A stretch of 64,000 bases of DNA from Pseudarthrobacter psychrotolerans. Lineage in GTDB: Bacteria; Actinomycetota; Actinomycetes; Actinomycetales; Micrococcaceae. The DNA lies in contig NZ_CP047898.1 of NCBI RefSeq assembly GCF_009911795.1, positions 4,464,001 to 4,528,000 of the forward strand, given 5' to 3'. Every line of letters starts with the position of its first letter. Within the stretch, counting starts at the first letter, position 1. The translations under genes were made by a program, and so were the position numbers. Below are positions 33,067-41,209 of the stretch, one piece after another. Below the pieces are notes generated by a model. That model saw only the letters and a list, made by a program, of their open reading frames with translations, was not told the DNA's origin and searched no databases.

Positions 33067-34434
33067 ATGTCGAACTATCAGACCCTTTTCGGGTCAGCAC
33101 CGTCTGCGCCTGCGCCCGGACCGAAACCGCCCGGCAGGCCACGCACTTCCACGTTCGTCGTCGGAGGCATCACAGCCCTCTTCATGATTATTGGTGCTTT
33201 CAGTGGCGGTCTCGGGGGCGCTCTGGTTTTCCTTGCTATCTCGGCAGCCCTTACCGGCCTCTACATTCTGGTGACCGGGCGCCGTTCCTGGGCATGGCTT
33301 CCTGCCAAGCGGAAGGCAGGGGGCATCGCCCTGGCGGTCTCCTTCGCTCTCTTCATCGCCGGCGCAGTCGTGTTGCCGCGGACCAACGCGGATGACCTTC
33401 AGGCAGCCTCCTCGGACTCGAATGCCTCGCCACGCACCGCCACAGCGAGCGCATCAGCCGAAGTGGCGCCGTCGCCGTCGTCCACTCCAACCGCCCAGGC
33501 GACGGGCGCCCCGCTCGATCCCGAGACCCCTTACGCTCTGGCGAACGGCGTCAGCATTGCGGCTCCGAAGACGCAGCCTGCCTTTGCTACCAAGGCGATC
33601 GACTTGCTGGCAACTCTCCCCATCAAGGGCAGGGCTCCGAAGACGGGTTATGACCGCGCGCTGTTTGGCCAGGCCTGGGCGGACGTTGACCGTAACGGCT
33701 GCGACACTCGGAACGACATGCTCAAGCGCGACCTTACAGGGATCGCGTACACCAACAGCGTGCCCTGCAAGGTTCAGTCCGGAACTCTGGCGGACCCCTA
33801 CACGGGCACTACCATCAGCTTCCTGCGGGGGAGCGCCACCAGCAGCGCCGTCCAGATCGACCATGTTGTTGCCCTGAGTGACGCCTGGCAGAAAGGCGCG
33901 CAGCAGCTGACCACGGAGCAGCGGACGGCCTTCGCCAATGACCCCCTGAACCTCCAGTCGACCGACGGTCCCACCAACATGAAAAAGGGCGACGGCGACG
34001 CAGCCACCTGGTTGCCGCCGAACAAGGGCTTCCGGTGCGAATACGTGGCGCAGCAGATTTCCGTGAAGGCAACGTACAGCCTGTGGGTCACCCAGGCGGA
34101 GCACGACGCGATGGCCAGGATCCTGGCCGACTGCTCCGACCAGCTCGCACCGACCAATGAGCAGGCACCGGTTGGCGCGGCGCCCGCACCTGCGCCGGCA
34201 CCCGTGGTGGCAGCTGCTCCAGTAGCTCCCGCTCCAGCCCCAGTGGCCGTGGCGCCGGCCCCCGTTGCTCCCGCACCGGTCGTTCCCGCACCGGCTCCAG
34301 CAGCGCCAGCCGCCGTCTACTACGCCAACTGCACGGCGGCCAAGGCCGCCGGCGCCGCACCGATCTATGCCGGGCAGGCCGGCTACCGGTCGGCGCTTGA
34401 CCGCGATTCCGACGGTGTGGCCTGCGAGAGCTAG
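33067..34434 (+). CDS. Membrane-anchored HNH (DUF1524-type) nuclease with Excalibur domain
   Basis: A 455-residue protein. Three hydrophobic helices near the N-terminus (for example GGITALFMIIGAFSGGLGGA and IALAVSFALFIAGAVVL) place the remainder outside. After a Ser/Ala/Thr-rich linker, a DUF1524/HNH nuclease domain spans about residues 160-340, with IDHVVALSDAWQKGA holding the catalytic His and DPLNLQSTDGPTNMKKGDGD the Asn/Lys elements. A Pro/Ala/Val linker leads to a C-terminal Excalibur domain (YYANCTAAKAAGAAP; LDRDSDGVACE), an EF-hand-like Ca2+ motif. The lipoprotein downstream has the same C-terminal domain. Extracellular DNA degradation is the natural inference. Confidence 0.87.
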   Translation: MSNYQTLFGSAPSAPAPGPKPPGRPRTSTFVVGGITALFMIIGAFSGGLGGALVFLAISAALTGLYILVTGRRSWAWLPAKRKAGGIALAVSFALFIAGAVVLPRTNADDLQAASSDSNASPRTATASASAEVAPSPSSTPTAQATGAPLDPETPYALANGVSIAAPKTQPAFATKAIDLLATLPIKGRAPKTGYDRALFGQAWADVDRNGCDTRNDMLKRDLTGIAYTNSVPCKVQSGTLADPYTGTTISFLRGSATSSAVQIDHVVALSDAWQKGAQQLTTEQRTAFANDPLNLQSTDGPTNMKKGDGDAATWLPPNKGFRCEYVAQQISVKATYSLWVTQAEHDAMARILADCSDQLAPTNEQAPVGAAPAPAPAPVVAAAPVAPAPAPVAVAPAPVAPAPVVPAPAPAAPAAVYYANCTAAKAAGAAPIYAGQAGYRSALDRDSDGVACES

Positions 34435-34481
34435 CCGCGCCCAATCACTCCACCGATTCAACAATTTTCCAAGGGGGAAAA

Positions 34482-35063
34482 ATGAAAAAGACGCTGATAT
34501 TAGTTGTACTGACCGGCCTCATGCTGACGGGCTGCAGTGGCAAGCAGGCAACTGCAACTGCGAGTGCTGAGGCAGTTGCTGAGGTTACCATCACAGTTCC
34601 AAACGTGACGAGCCTGACCCTTGATAAAGCCACGGAGCAACTGGAAGATCTTGGGCTCAAAGTCGAGGCTGTGGACACCGTCGACGGCAAGACGATCGTT
34701 TCAAAGAAGAACTGGCAGGTGACGTCCCAAGACCCCACGGGAGGCGCACAGGTGGCAAAGGATTCCACCGTGCACCTCGGTGTCAAGTCCCTTGAAAAGA
34801 TCGCGGCAGAAAAGGCCGCCGCAGAGAAAGCCGCCGCCGACAAGGTGGCAGCCCAGAAAGCAGCCGATGCAGCGGCACAGCAGGCGGCCGTAAAGCCAGC
34901 ACCCGTAGTCCAGGCACCAGCCCCGGCGCCGGCCCCCGCTGCTGTGTACTACGCGAACTGCACCGCGGCGCGTGCAGCAGGTGCGGCGCCAATCTATGCC
35001 GGTACACCGGGATATGGAACGCACCTCGACAGAGACCGCGACGGAATCGGGTGCGATAAATAA
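34482..35063 (+). CDS. Lipoprotein with PASTA-like and Excalibur domains
   Basis: A 193-residue lipoprotein. The signal ends in LMLTGCSGK (lipidated Cys19). Residues about 40-105 form a PASTA-like domain (VPNVTSLTLDKATEQLEDLG; VTSQDPTGGAQV), followed by a long Ala/Lys/Glu coiled region (AEKAAAEKAAADKVAAQKAA), a Pro/Ala linker and a C-terminal Excalibur motif (YYANCTAARAAGAAPIYAG; LDRDRDGIGCD). CAAGGGGGAAAA gives a strong ribosome-binding site 47 bp after the nuclease stop. The PASTA-like domain suggests contact with peptidoglycan, so it may localise Ca2+-dependent activity at the wall. Confidence 0.85.
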   Translation: MKKTLILVVLTGLMLTGCSGKQATATASAEAVAEVTITVPNVTSLTLDKATEQLEDLGLKVEAVDTVDGKTIVSKKNWQVTSQDPTGGAQVAKDSTVHLGVKSLEKIAAEKAAAEKAAADKVAAQKAADAAAQQAAVKPAPVVQAPAPAPAPAAVYYANCTAARAAGAAPIYAGTPGYGTHLDRDRDGIGCDK

Positions 35064-35080
35064 TCGGATTGGAAGCTCAT

Positions 35081-35116
35081 GCCGCGGATACCTTTCACCT
35101 GGAAGGTATCCGCGGC
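35081..35116. terminator. Perfect 14 bp hairpin terminator
   Basis: GCCGCGGATACCTT (35081-35094) pairs perfectly with AAGGTATCCGCGGC (35103-35116) around loop TCACCTGG. It lies 17 bp after the lipoprotein stop and in front of the convergent amidohydrolase gene. Confidence 0.85.
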
Positions 35117-35246
35117 TGTCGACTTAGATGCAAGAGCATGGCCACAACCCGATGTACACCCGGGCTGTAAGGGGCGCTGGCCCGGGTTCGGAGGCGTCGC
35201 CAGTAACCGGCTACCAAGGAGTGCCCGTTGACCCCCGGCGTTCGCG

Positions 35247-36512
35247 TTAGGGGCTGACCACCCGCCCGTTCTGGATCAATACGTCCAGGTGGTCGGCAAT
35301 GTCGGCGAGCACCGCAATGTCGGCAAGCGGGTCAGCGGACAGCACCAGCATGTCAGCGTCGGCGCCGGGTGCCACGACACCGATCTGGCCTTCGCGCCCC
35401 AGCAGCTCGGCCGCCGTCGTGGTTGCCGAGCGGATGGCGGCGATAGCCGGCTGGGCCTTTCCCAAAAGACGGAACTGTTCGTTCTGGTGCCGGTGCATAC
35501 CGCCAAGGAGATCAGTTCCGAAAGCCATCTTGACGCCGGCTTCGTGCGCGCGGGCGATGGCTTCGAGGCCGCTGCTGAGCACGGAGTCCACCTTGGCCCA
35601 CATTTCTTCCGTGAGGCCGAAGCTCCTGCCCTCCTCCTTGAGCGCCCAATAAGTGACCAGAGTTGGGACCAGGAAGGCGTCCTTTTCGAGGAACAGGCGA
35701 AGGCTCTCGTCGTCGAGCAGGTTGCCGTGCTCGATGGAACGGACGCCGGCCTCAAGGGCACGGTTGATGGCACGCGCCGTGTAGGCATGGGCTGCGACAT
35801 AGCGGTTGGCAGCCTCGGCCTCCTCCACGGCCGCCCGCATCTCCTCCATCGAGTACTGGGTGGAGTCGACCCGGTCCGTGGGCGAGGAAACTCCTCCTGA
35901 GGCCATGATCTTGATGTGGTGCGCCCCCTTGCGGATTTCGTCGCGGGCTGCGGCCCGGACGGCGTCCACACCGTCAGCTACCCGGCCGATCCCACAGCAT
36001 CCACGGCCGTTGGGCTCATGGTCTTCGCCCGGGAGGCGCATGTCGCCGTGGCCACCGGTCTGGCTCAGCGCGTGACCGCAAAAGTGGATCTTGGGCCCTT
36101 CCAGCAGGCCTTCCTGCTGTGCCATCGCCAGGCCAAAGTCGGCGCCGGAGAGGTCCCGGACGGTGGTGAAGCCGCGGCGCAGCATCTGGCCCATGATCCG
36201 GGCGGTCTGCGCGTAGACGTACGAGGCCGGTGTCCAGGTCAGCGACCGAAAGTCGGCACTGGAGGCGACCACGTGGACGTGGCAATCGATGAGCCCCGGA
36301 ATGACGAACTTGCAGGTGCCATCGATCACGCGGGCTCCCGAGGGCGCTTCAGCATCCGGACCGATACTGCTGACCTTTCCGTCAATACTGACGACGTCGG
36401 CAACGGAGTACGTGCCCGCCTCGACGTCCAGGACGCTGGCGTTGCGGATCACCAGGGGAGCGCTGCCGGCCACCTCGTCAGTGGGGGCCTGGGTGTTAGG
36501 GGTGGTGCTCAC
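35247..36512 (-). CDS. Metal-dependent amidohydrolase (imidazolonepropionase-like)
   Basis: A 421-residue amidohydrolase. The metal ligands are in place: GLIDCHVHV (HxH), a Lys in HHIKIMASGG, AAHAYTARAIN and IEHGNLLDD (His), and Asp in FGTDLLGG. The N- and C-terminal beta-sandwich strands (VIRNASVLDVEAGTYSV; DMLVLSADPLADI) are those of the prolidase/imidazolonepropionase-like subgroup. GTG 36512 overlaps the stop of the GAF gene by one base (TAGTG). It is the last gene of a three-gene unit with an MFS transporter, suggesting hydrolysis of an imported amide, lactam or dipeptide. Confidence 0.9.
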   Translation of the reverse strand: MSTTPNTQAPTDEVAGSAPLVIRNASVLDVEAGTYSVADVVSIDGKVSSIGPDAEAPSGARVIDGTCKFVIPGLIDCHVHVVASSADFRSLTWTPASYVYAQTARIMGQMLRRGFTTVRDLSGADFGLAMAQQEGLLEGPKIHFCGHALSQTGGHGDMRLPGEDHEPNGRGCCGIGRVADGVDAVRAAARDEIRKGAHHIKIMASGGVSSPTDRVDSTQYSMEEMRAAVEEAEAANRYVAAHAYTARAINRALEAGVRSIEHGNLLDDESLRLFLEKDAFLVPTLVTYWALKEEGRSFGLTEEMWAKVDSVLSSGLEAIARAHEAGVKMAFGTDLLGGMHRHQNEQFRLLGKAQPAIAAIRSATTTAAELLGREGQIGVVAPGADADMLVLSADPLADIAVLADIADHLDVLIQNGRVVSP

Positions 36513-37009
36513 TAAACTGTGTCCTTCCCGGGGACTTCGGTGGGGTGGGCGGCAAAGGCCTCGGTGAGGTCTGCCAGGTTCCGGTTGACGACGTCGACGG
36601 CGGTTTCCACACTCTGTTGGGTGTAGCGGCCTTCGGCGTCCAACATGGCAAGGACGCCGACGACGTTGCGGCCGCCGTCGAGGACGGGAACGTTGATGAC
36701 CGCCCCGCAGCCGAGCCGCTGGATGAGCTCGGAATCAGCGAAGACTTCACGCAGCGCGTTCAGGTCCGGGGCCAAAAACGGCATCTTGTCTTCAATCACC
36801 GTTCCCAGCCATCCGGGGGAGATCTCCACGGTTTTCTCGCCGCCCACCGGGTAATCTTCCGGATGGCTGGTAAAGAGCCGCCGAAGGCTGGACCGTTCGG
36901 GAATCCATTGGAGGGCTGTGAAGAGGATGACGCCCGGATCCCTCCGAATCTCCTCGAAGGTCTCCTGAAACACTGCGTCCGCCTTCATCGGGTCCGTTAT
37001 TCCGCTCAT
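36512..37009 (-). CDS. GAF-domain protein
   Basis: A 165-residue stand-alone GAF domain protein: LFTALQWIPERSSLRRLFTS, then PGWLGTVIEDKMPFLAPDLN, and AVINVPVLDGGRNVVGVLAM with QQSVETAVDVVNRNL at the end. It overlaps the transporter gene upstream by ATGA and the amidohydrolase downstream by one base, so all three are translated as a unit. GAF domains bind small ligands or act as redox sensors. Its place between transporter and enzyme suggests an allosteric or binding role for the pathway substrate, or catalysis as in the few enzymatic GAF proteins. Confidence 0.85.
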   Translation of the reverse strand: MSGITDPMKADAVFQETFEEIRRDPGVILFTALQWIPERSSLRRLFTSHPEDYPVGGEKTVEISPGWLGTVIEDKMPFLAPDLNALREVFADSELIQRLGCGAVINVPVLDGGRNVVGVLAMLDAEGRYTQQSVETAVDVVNRNLADLTEAFAAHPTEVPGKDTV

Positions 37010-38400
37010 TTTTGTCCCGATCCCGCAGGTGCCGGATCATGCTCGGCGCGGGCATTGATGTCCTCCAGGGATTTGCCCGCCGTGGATGCGCCGAAGATGA
37101 CGACACCCAGGACGCCGATGGTCAGGACCACCGTTGTCATGACGAACACTCCGCCGAAGCCAAGAGCCACTGAGAAGATGCCGATGATGGACGGTGCCAG
37201 GATACTGCCGATGCGGCCCACGGCACTGGCCAGGCCGACGCCCGTGGCGCGCATCCAGGTGGGGAACAGTTCCGGCGTGTACGCGTAGACACCGGCGTAG
37301 GTGCCGTTCAGGAAGAAGGACAACGTTGCCGCGGCCACCAGAATCATCCCCGAGTCGTTGGATTGGCTCAGCCAAAAGGCGCTCAGCGCCGATCCGGCCA
37401 GATACAGGGCGATGGTGTTCTTCCGATCGATCCGGTCGTTTAGCCAGGCGGCGGAGAAATAGCCGGGAATCTGCGCGAGGTAAATGATGATCGAATACTC
37501 GAAGCTCTTGGTGACGGTAATGCCGCGGCCCACCAGCAGCGTGGGGATCCAAGAGAAGAAGCCGTAGTAGGAGAACGTGATTACGAACCAGATCAGCCAG
37601 ATGACAGCGGTCCGGCGGCGCATGGCCCTGGACCACATGAACTTAAGTGCGTTCCAGATGGTGATCTTCTGCTCGTGCTTGGCGATCTCTTCGTTCCCGG
37701 CGGTGAGCGGAGTGAGTTGCTTACCGGTTGCCTTCACGACGCTCTCCTCAAAGCGCTCAACCACCTGCGTCGCTTCAGCGATGCGGCCACGGCTGATGAG
37801 AAAGCGGGGGGATTCAGGCAGGCTGCGGCGCCACCACAGCAGGAGAAGGATCGGGACGGCGGTCATCACTTGGGCCCAGCGCCAGCCGTCCTCGCCCATG
37901 GGAACAACAAACCGGCCGATCAGTGCCGCACCAACGAAGCCAAAGGAGAAGAACCCGGCCAGGGTTCCAATGAACCAGCCGCGACGCTTCGGGGGAATGA
38001 ACTCAGACAGGAACGGCGCGATGATGACGCTTTCGGCGCCGGCACCCAGGCCTGCAAAGATGCGGGCAATCAGGAAGACTTCGAAGTTGGGAGCCATGGC
38101 CGCGATCACCGACATGAGGCAGTAGAAGGCAAGGGCCCAGAGCATTACCTTCTTGCGGCCAAACCGGTCGCCCAGCCATCCGGAGAGGATGGCTCCGAAG
38201 AAGAAGCCAAGCGGGGCGGCGGAACCCACCAGCCCCAGGCTTGCGTTGCTGAGGCCCCACAGTTCCTGGATGCGCGGGAGCAGGAATGCGACCACTGCCC
38301 CGTCCATGCCGTCGAACGAGTAGCCGAGGCCTCCAATGAGGAGAAGCTTGTAGTGTGGACGACTGAGTGCCAAGCGGTCCAAGCGTGCTGTGAGAGACAT
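37006..38400 (-). CDS. MFS transporter, aromatic acid:H+ symporter-like
   Basis: A 464-residue, 12-helix transporter. GGLGYSFDGMDGAVVAFLLP contains the DGxD-type motif of the aromatic acid/sugar acid symporters; the helix 2-3 loop is GWLGDRFGRKKVM and the helix 8-9 loop NDRIDRKNTIAL. The sequence after helix 6 (SLPESPRFLISRGRIAEATQ) is typical of the sugar/AAHS group. ATG 38400 has AGGA at good spacing; a TTG at 38415 is an alternative. It heads the operon transcribed away from an RpiR regulator. Confidence 0.9.
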   Translation of the reverse strand: MSLTARLDRLALSRPHYKLLLIGGLGYSFDGMDGAVVAFLLPRIQELWGLSNASLGLVGSAAPLGFFFGAILSGWLGDRFGRKKVMLWALAFYCLMSVIAAMAPNFEVFLIARIFAGLGAGAESVIIAPFLSEFIPPKRRGWFIGTLAGFFSFGFVGAALIGRFVVPMGEDGWRWAQVMTAVPILLLLWWRRSLPESPRFLISRGRIAEATQVVERFEESVVKATGKQLTPLTAGNEEIAKHEQKITIWNALKFMWSRAMRRRTAVIWLIWFVITFSYYGFFSWIPTLLVGRGITVTKSFEYSIIIYLAQIPGYFSAAWLNDRIDRKNTIALYLAGSALSAFWLSQSNDSGMILVAAATLSFFLNGTYAGVYAYTPELFPTWMRATGVGLASAVGRIGSILAPSIIGIFSVALGFGGVFVMTTVVLTIGVLGVVIFGASTAGKSLEDINARAEHDPAPAGSGQK

Positions 38401-38445
38401 GGTGATTCCTGCCAAAGTGGGCCAAGTTGTACATTTTTAGGAATA

Positions 38446-38461
38446 TGCACAAGTCTGTGCA
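38446..38461. promoter_or_regulatory. Inverted repeat in the RpiR/MFS divergent promoter
   Basis: TGCACA-AGTC-TGTGCA is a perfect 6+6 inverted repeat centred between the divergent start codons. It is a good candidate site for the adjacent RpiR regulator. Confidence 0.55.
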
Positions 38462-38508
38462 GATGCGATGTATTGAAGTTACGGCCAGAGTGTGAGGTAG
38501 GTCAATAG

Positions 38509-39387
38509 GTGAAACAGGAAATTAACTCTTCGTCGGTCACCGAGTGGCTGGACAGCCGTGTCCAGGGACGGAAGCTGGCCGCCCGGCAAATGCAGGTCAT
38601 CGGCATCCTCCGGTCACAGCCGCGCCTCGCCTCCTACGGTTCAGTCAGCGACATCGCGGCCGCCGCGTCGTCGAACGCTTCCACCGTGACCAGAACCGCG
38701 CAGGCACTGGCATTCAAGGGCTGGTCCGACTTCCAGTTTGAGCTCCGCTCAAGGTTTCTGGCGTCGCTGAGCGCCCTCGAAGTGGCCGCTGAGCATAACG
38801 GCCACGTCAGCAGCCCTGCCCAGGCCGCCGTCTCTACGGACAGGGCCAATCTGGCTCATCTGGAGCGCACACTCGATCCGGCTACTGTCCGCTCCCTCGC
38901 CGAAGCGATCGCCGGGGCGCGGCAGACGCTGATTATTGCCGCCGGAAGCTACGCGATCCCGGGCAAGGCGCTGGAGCATAACGCGGTCATTGCCGGCTAC
39001 AACGTCCGGCTGCTCGACGCTGATGTCGCCGCGCTGACGAATACCCTCGCGCGGGTGACCTCCGACGACCTGGTGATCGCGATCAGCCTGTGGCGGGTTT
39101 ACGACAGCACCATGCGCGCCGTGGAGATCGCCCACAACGTGGGCGCCACCATCGCTTCGATCACGGACAGCGCCGGCTCTCCCGTGGCCGAGCACGCCGG
39201 GCAGCGGATAGTTGTTCCCACCGAAGGCGCGGGCTTTTTCCCGTCGCTGACGGGTGCCGTTGCCGCGGTCCAGGCGATCGCCGTCGAACTCGCTTCCCTG
39301 GACCGTGAGCGGTCAAACAAGAACATCGCCGCATCCGAACGGACCTGGGACCAGATGCGGATCATGCATCCCCGTTCAAGCTCTTAA
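38509..39387 (+). CDS. MurR/RpiR-family transcriptional regulator
   Basis: A 292-residue regulator. The N-terminal HTH_6 domain (QMQVIGILRSQPRLASYGSV; AAAASSNASTVTRTAQALAF; GWSDFQFELRSRFL) is followed by a SIS ligand domain (TLIIAAGSYAIPGKALEHNA; DLVIAISLWRVYDSTMRAVE; GATIASITDSAGSPVAEHAG). GTG 38509 is the start, preceded by a GAGG-like site. It is divergent from the MFS-GAF-amidohydrolase operon and most likely controls it in response to a sugar phosphate or amino-sugar-like ligand. Confidence 0.9.
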   Translation: MKQEINSSSVTEWLDSRVQGRKLAARQMQVIGILRSQPRLASYGSVSDIAAAASSNASTVTRTAQALAFKGWSDFQFELRSRFLASLSALEVAAEHNGHVSSPAQAAVSTDRANLAHLERTLDPATVRSLAEAIAGARQTLIIAAGSYAIPGKALEHNAVIAGYNVRLLDADVAALTNTLARVTSDDLVIAISLWRVYDSTMRAVEIAHNVGATIASITDSAGSPVAEHAGQRIVVPTEGAGFFPSLTGAVAAVQAIAVELASLDRERSNKNIAASERTWDQMRIMHPRSSS

Positions 39388-39435
39388 TTGTATTGACGAG
39401 GCGGCCAGAAGACGCCGTCGTACCGGGGTGGTCTG

Positions 39436-39798
39436 TCAATGCGTGGACAGTTCACGCATCAATCCGAGCTGCGACAGGAACTCCACCTGGTCGAAGTAGA
39501 AGCGGTGAGACGTGGTCTCGCCACCCTCCACCTTGGCGACGTCGCAGCTCCTGATGCGGAGCTGCTTGCCGGTGGGTTCCATAGTTTCACCGGAGGGCAT
39601 GCGCAGCGGGCCGGTGTTGGTGCCGATGACGATGCCCTCGTCGATGGCCACGTCGCCGGCCTCGTGCCGTCCCGTCTGCTCGTACCGGACGTCCGGCATG
39701 GCGTCCCATAGTTCGAAGAGGTAGCTGGTGATGGCGTCGCGGCCGGGGGCCGCTTCGTGGACTGGCTTCTGCTGTTGCGGGAGCCACCTTAATTGCAC
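39436..39798 (-). CDS. SnoaL-like protein, probably N-terminally truncated
   Basis: The frame encodes the later part of a SnoaL/ester-cyclase fold: ITSYLFELWDAMPDVRYEQT, then GTNTGPLRMPSGETMEPTGK and FYFDQVEFLSQLGLM. The usual first ~35 residues, helices around a catalytic pocket, are replaced by MQLRWLPQQQKPVHEAAPGR, with no ribosome-binding site before the ATG. It may be a decayed gene. An intact relative with the same GTNTGPVRMG block lies at 43428. Confidence 0.5.
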   Translation of the reverse strand: MQLRWLPQQQKPVHEAAPGRDAITSYLFELWDAMPDVRYEQTGRHEAGDVAIDEGIVIGTNTGPLRMPSGETMEPTGKQLRIRSCDVAKVEGGETTSHRFYFDQVEFLSQLGLMRELSTH

Positions 39799-39907
39799 CT
39801 CCGCGGCGAATCACGAGTCAACCGACGGAGCTACCCCTTCGAAAATCGGGGTCCAAGACGTCGCGCAGTCCTTGATGCCTGGCGATTCACCGGGAAAGAT
39901 GGCGCGC

Positions 39908-40672
39908 ATGGCAACCTTTACCGAGTCCGATGACCTGCGGGGCGCGCAGTTTTCCGATGTGAACCTGAGCGGGTCCAGGTTCGTCCGCTCCGACCTGTCC
40001 GGTGCGGTGATGCGCGGCGTTTATGTGGAGAGGGTGGACATCGACGCTCCCTGGCTCCTCGAGGACGAAGGATCGATGCTGGTGAACGGCGTGGATGTGG
40101 CTCCACTCGTTGACGCCGAACTCAACCGGCGCTTTCCCGGCCGGGAGCTGAGGCACGCCGCCGATCCGGACAGCCTGAGGGAGGCGTGGACCCGGCTCGA
40201 GAATACGTGGTCGGCCACTTTGCGGCGGGCGGCTGCGATGCCGGCAGGCGCCGAGGATGTATCGGTCGACGGCGAGTGGTCGTTGGCGCAGACGCTGCGG
40301 CACCTGGTGATGGCCACCGATAAGTGGCTGGGCGGGGCTGCCCTGGGGCTGGAGCAGCCGTACCATCCGATAGGGGAGCCGAATGTTGAGTACGAAACGG
40401 ACGGCCGGGACATGTCGGTGTTCCAAACGGCCAAGCCCTCCTACGGTGAGGTGCTCGAGGTTGGGGCCGGCCGCGTGACCATGGTGCGCGACTTCCTCGC
40501 CGCCGTGACGACCGAGGACCTGCAAAAGCCCCACCAGGCTCCCGACGATCCGCGCTACAGCGTGACCACGCTCGACTGCCTGCACGTCATCCTCCACGAG
40601 GAGTGGGAACATCACCGCTTCGCCGTCCGCGACCTCGACGTGATCGAAGCGCGGGCGGCGAAGGGCAGCTAA
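39908..40672 (+). CDS. Pentapeptide-repeat / DinB-like fusion protein
   Basis: A 254-residue protein. Residues ~1-40 contain pentapeptide repeats (LRGAQFSDVNLSGSRFVRSD, then LSGAVMRGVYVERVDI). From about residue 75 it is a DinB/YfiT-type four-helix bundle: WSLAQTLRHLVMATDKWLGG with a metal-type His, and the final LDCLHVILHEEWEHHRFAVR with three clustered His. ATG 39908 follows GGGAAAG; ATG 39899 is closer to that site and less likely. DinB-fold proteins are usually thiol-dependent metal enzymes or unknown. The short pentapeptide block could be an interaction surface. Confidence 0.85.
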   Translation: MATFTESDDLRGAQFSDVNLSGSRFVRSDLSGAVMRGVYVERVDIDAPWLLEDEGSMLVNGVDVAPLVDAELNRRFPGRELRHAADPDSLREAWTRLENTWSATLRRAAAMPAGAEDVSVDGEWSLAQTLRHLVMATDKWLGGAALGLEQPYHPIGEPNVEYETDGRDMSVFQTAKPSYGEVLEVGAGRVTMVRDFLAAVTTEDLQKPHQAPDDPRYSVTTLDCLHVILHEEWEHHRFAVRDLDVIEARAAKGS

Positions 40673-40876
40673 ACCGTCCGCTTCCATAGCGCGTCCCAGA
40701 TAAAACCCTTGGCATGTTGTGGCTTCTTTTGGAATTCTGGTCGTAGTTGTCGATTTGGGCTTCCGGCGGGCGTCGTATGAATAAGGGGCCAGAACGGACG
40801 GCCCTGGTGACGGCGAGGTGTTCGGCGTCGATGCAGTGAAAGCTCAAACCAGAGTTACCACGAAGGGAGCACGAAA

Positions 40877-41209
40877 ATGTCAAAGTATTTGGTCCTGATC
40901 TTCCAGGATGAAGCGGCGAAACAATCCGACGGCGAGGCCATGAGCGCCCCATACCAGGAGTTCCAGCAGCGCCGCGGCGCGTCCCTGCTCAACGGGGCCG
41001 CCCTGCAGCCACCCTCGACGGCGACGTCCATCCGACGCGACGGAGCGGGCGGATTCTCGGTGACGGATGGTCCGTTTGCCGAGTCGAAGGAGACGCTGGG
41101 CGGCTACTACCTGATCGAGGCGGGCGACCTGGATGAGGCGCTGGAGATCGCCAAGGAGGTTCCGGCCGGCATCGGGGTAGAGGTCCGGCCCGTGCGAATG
41201 GTCAGCTGA
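40877..41209 (+). CDS. YCII-related (DGPF) protein
   Basis: A 110-residue YCII-like protein: MSKYLVLIFQDEAAKQ, then the family-defining FSVTDGPFAESKETLGGYYL and LDEALEIAKEVP. AAGGGAGCACG gives a strong ribosome-binding site. Its TGA overlaps the ATG of the sigma factor gene (TGATG, 41207-41211). The DGPF/ECF sigma pairing is well known in actinobacteria. The 204 bp upstream (40673-40876) carries no other gene and presumably the promoter. Confidence 0.92.
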   Translation: MSKYLVLIFQDEAAKQSDGEAMSAPYQEFQQRRGASLLNGAALQPPSTATSIRRDGAGGFSVTDGPFAESKETLGGYYLIEAGDLDEALEIAKEVPAGIGVEVRPVRMVS

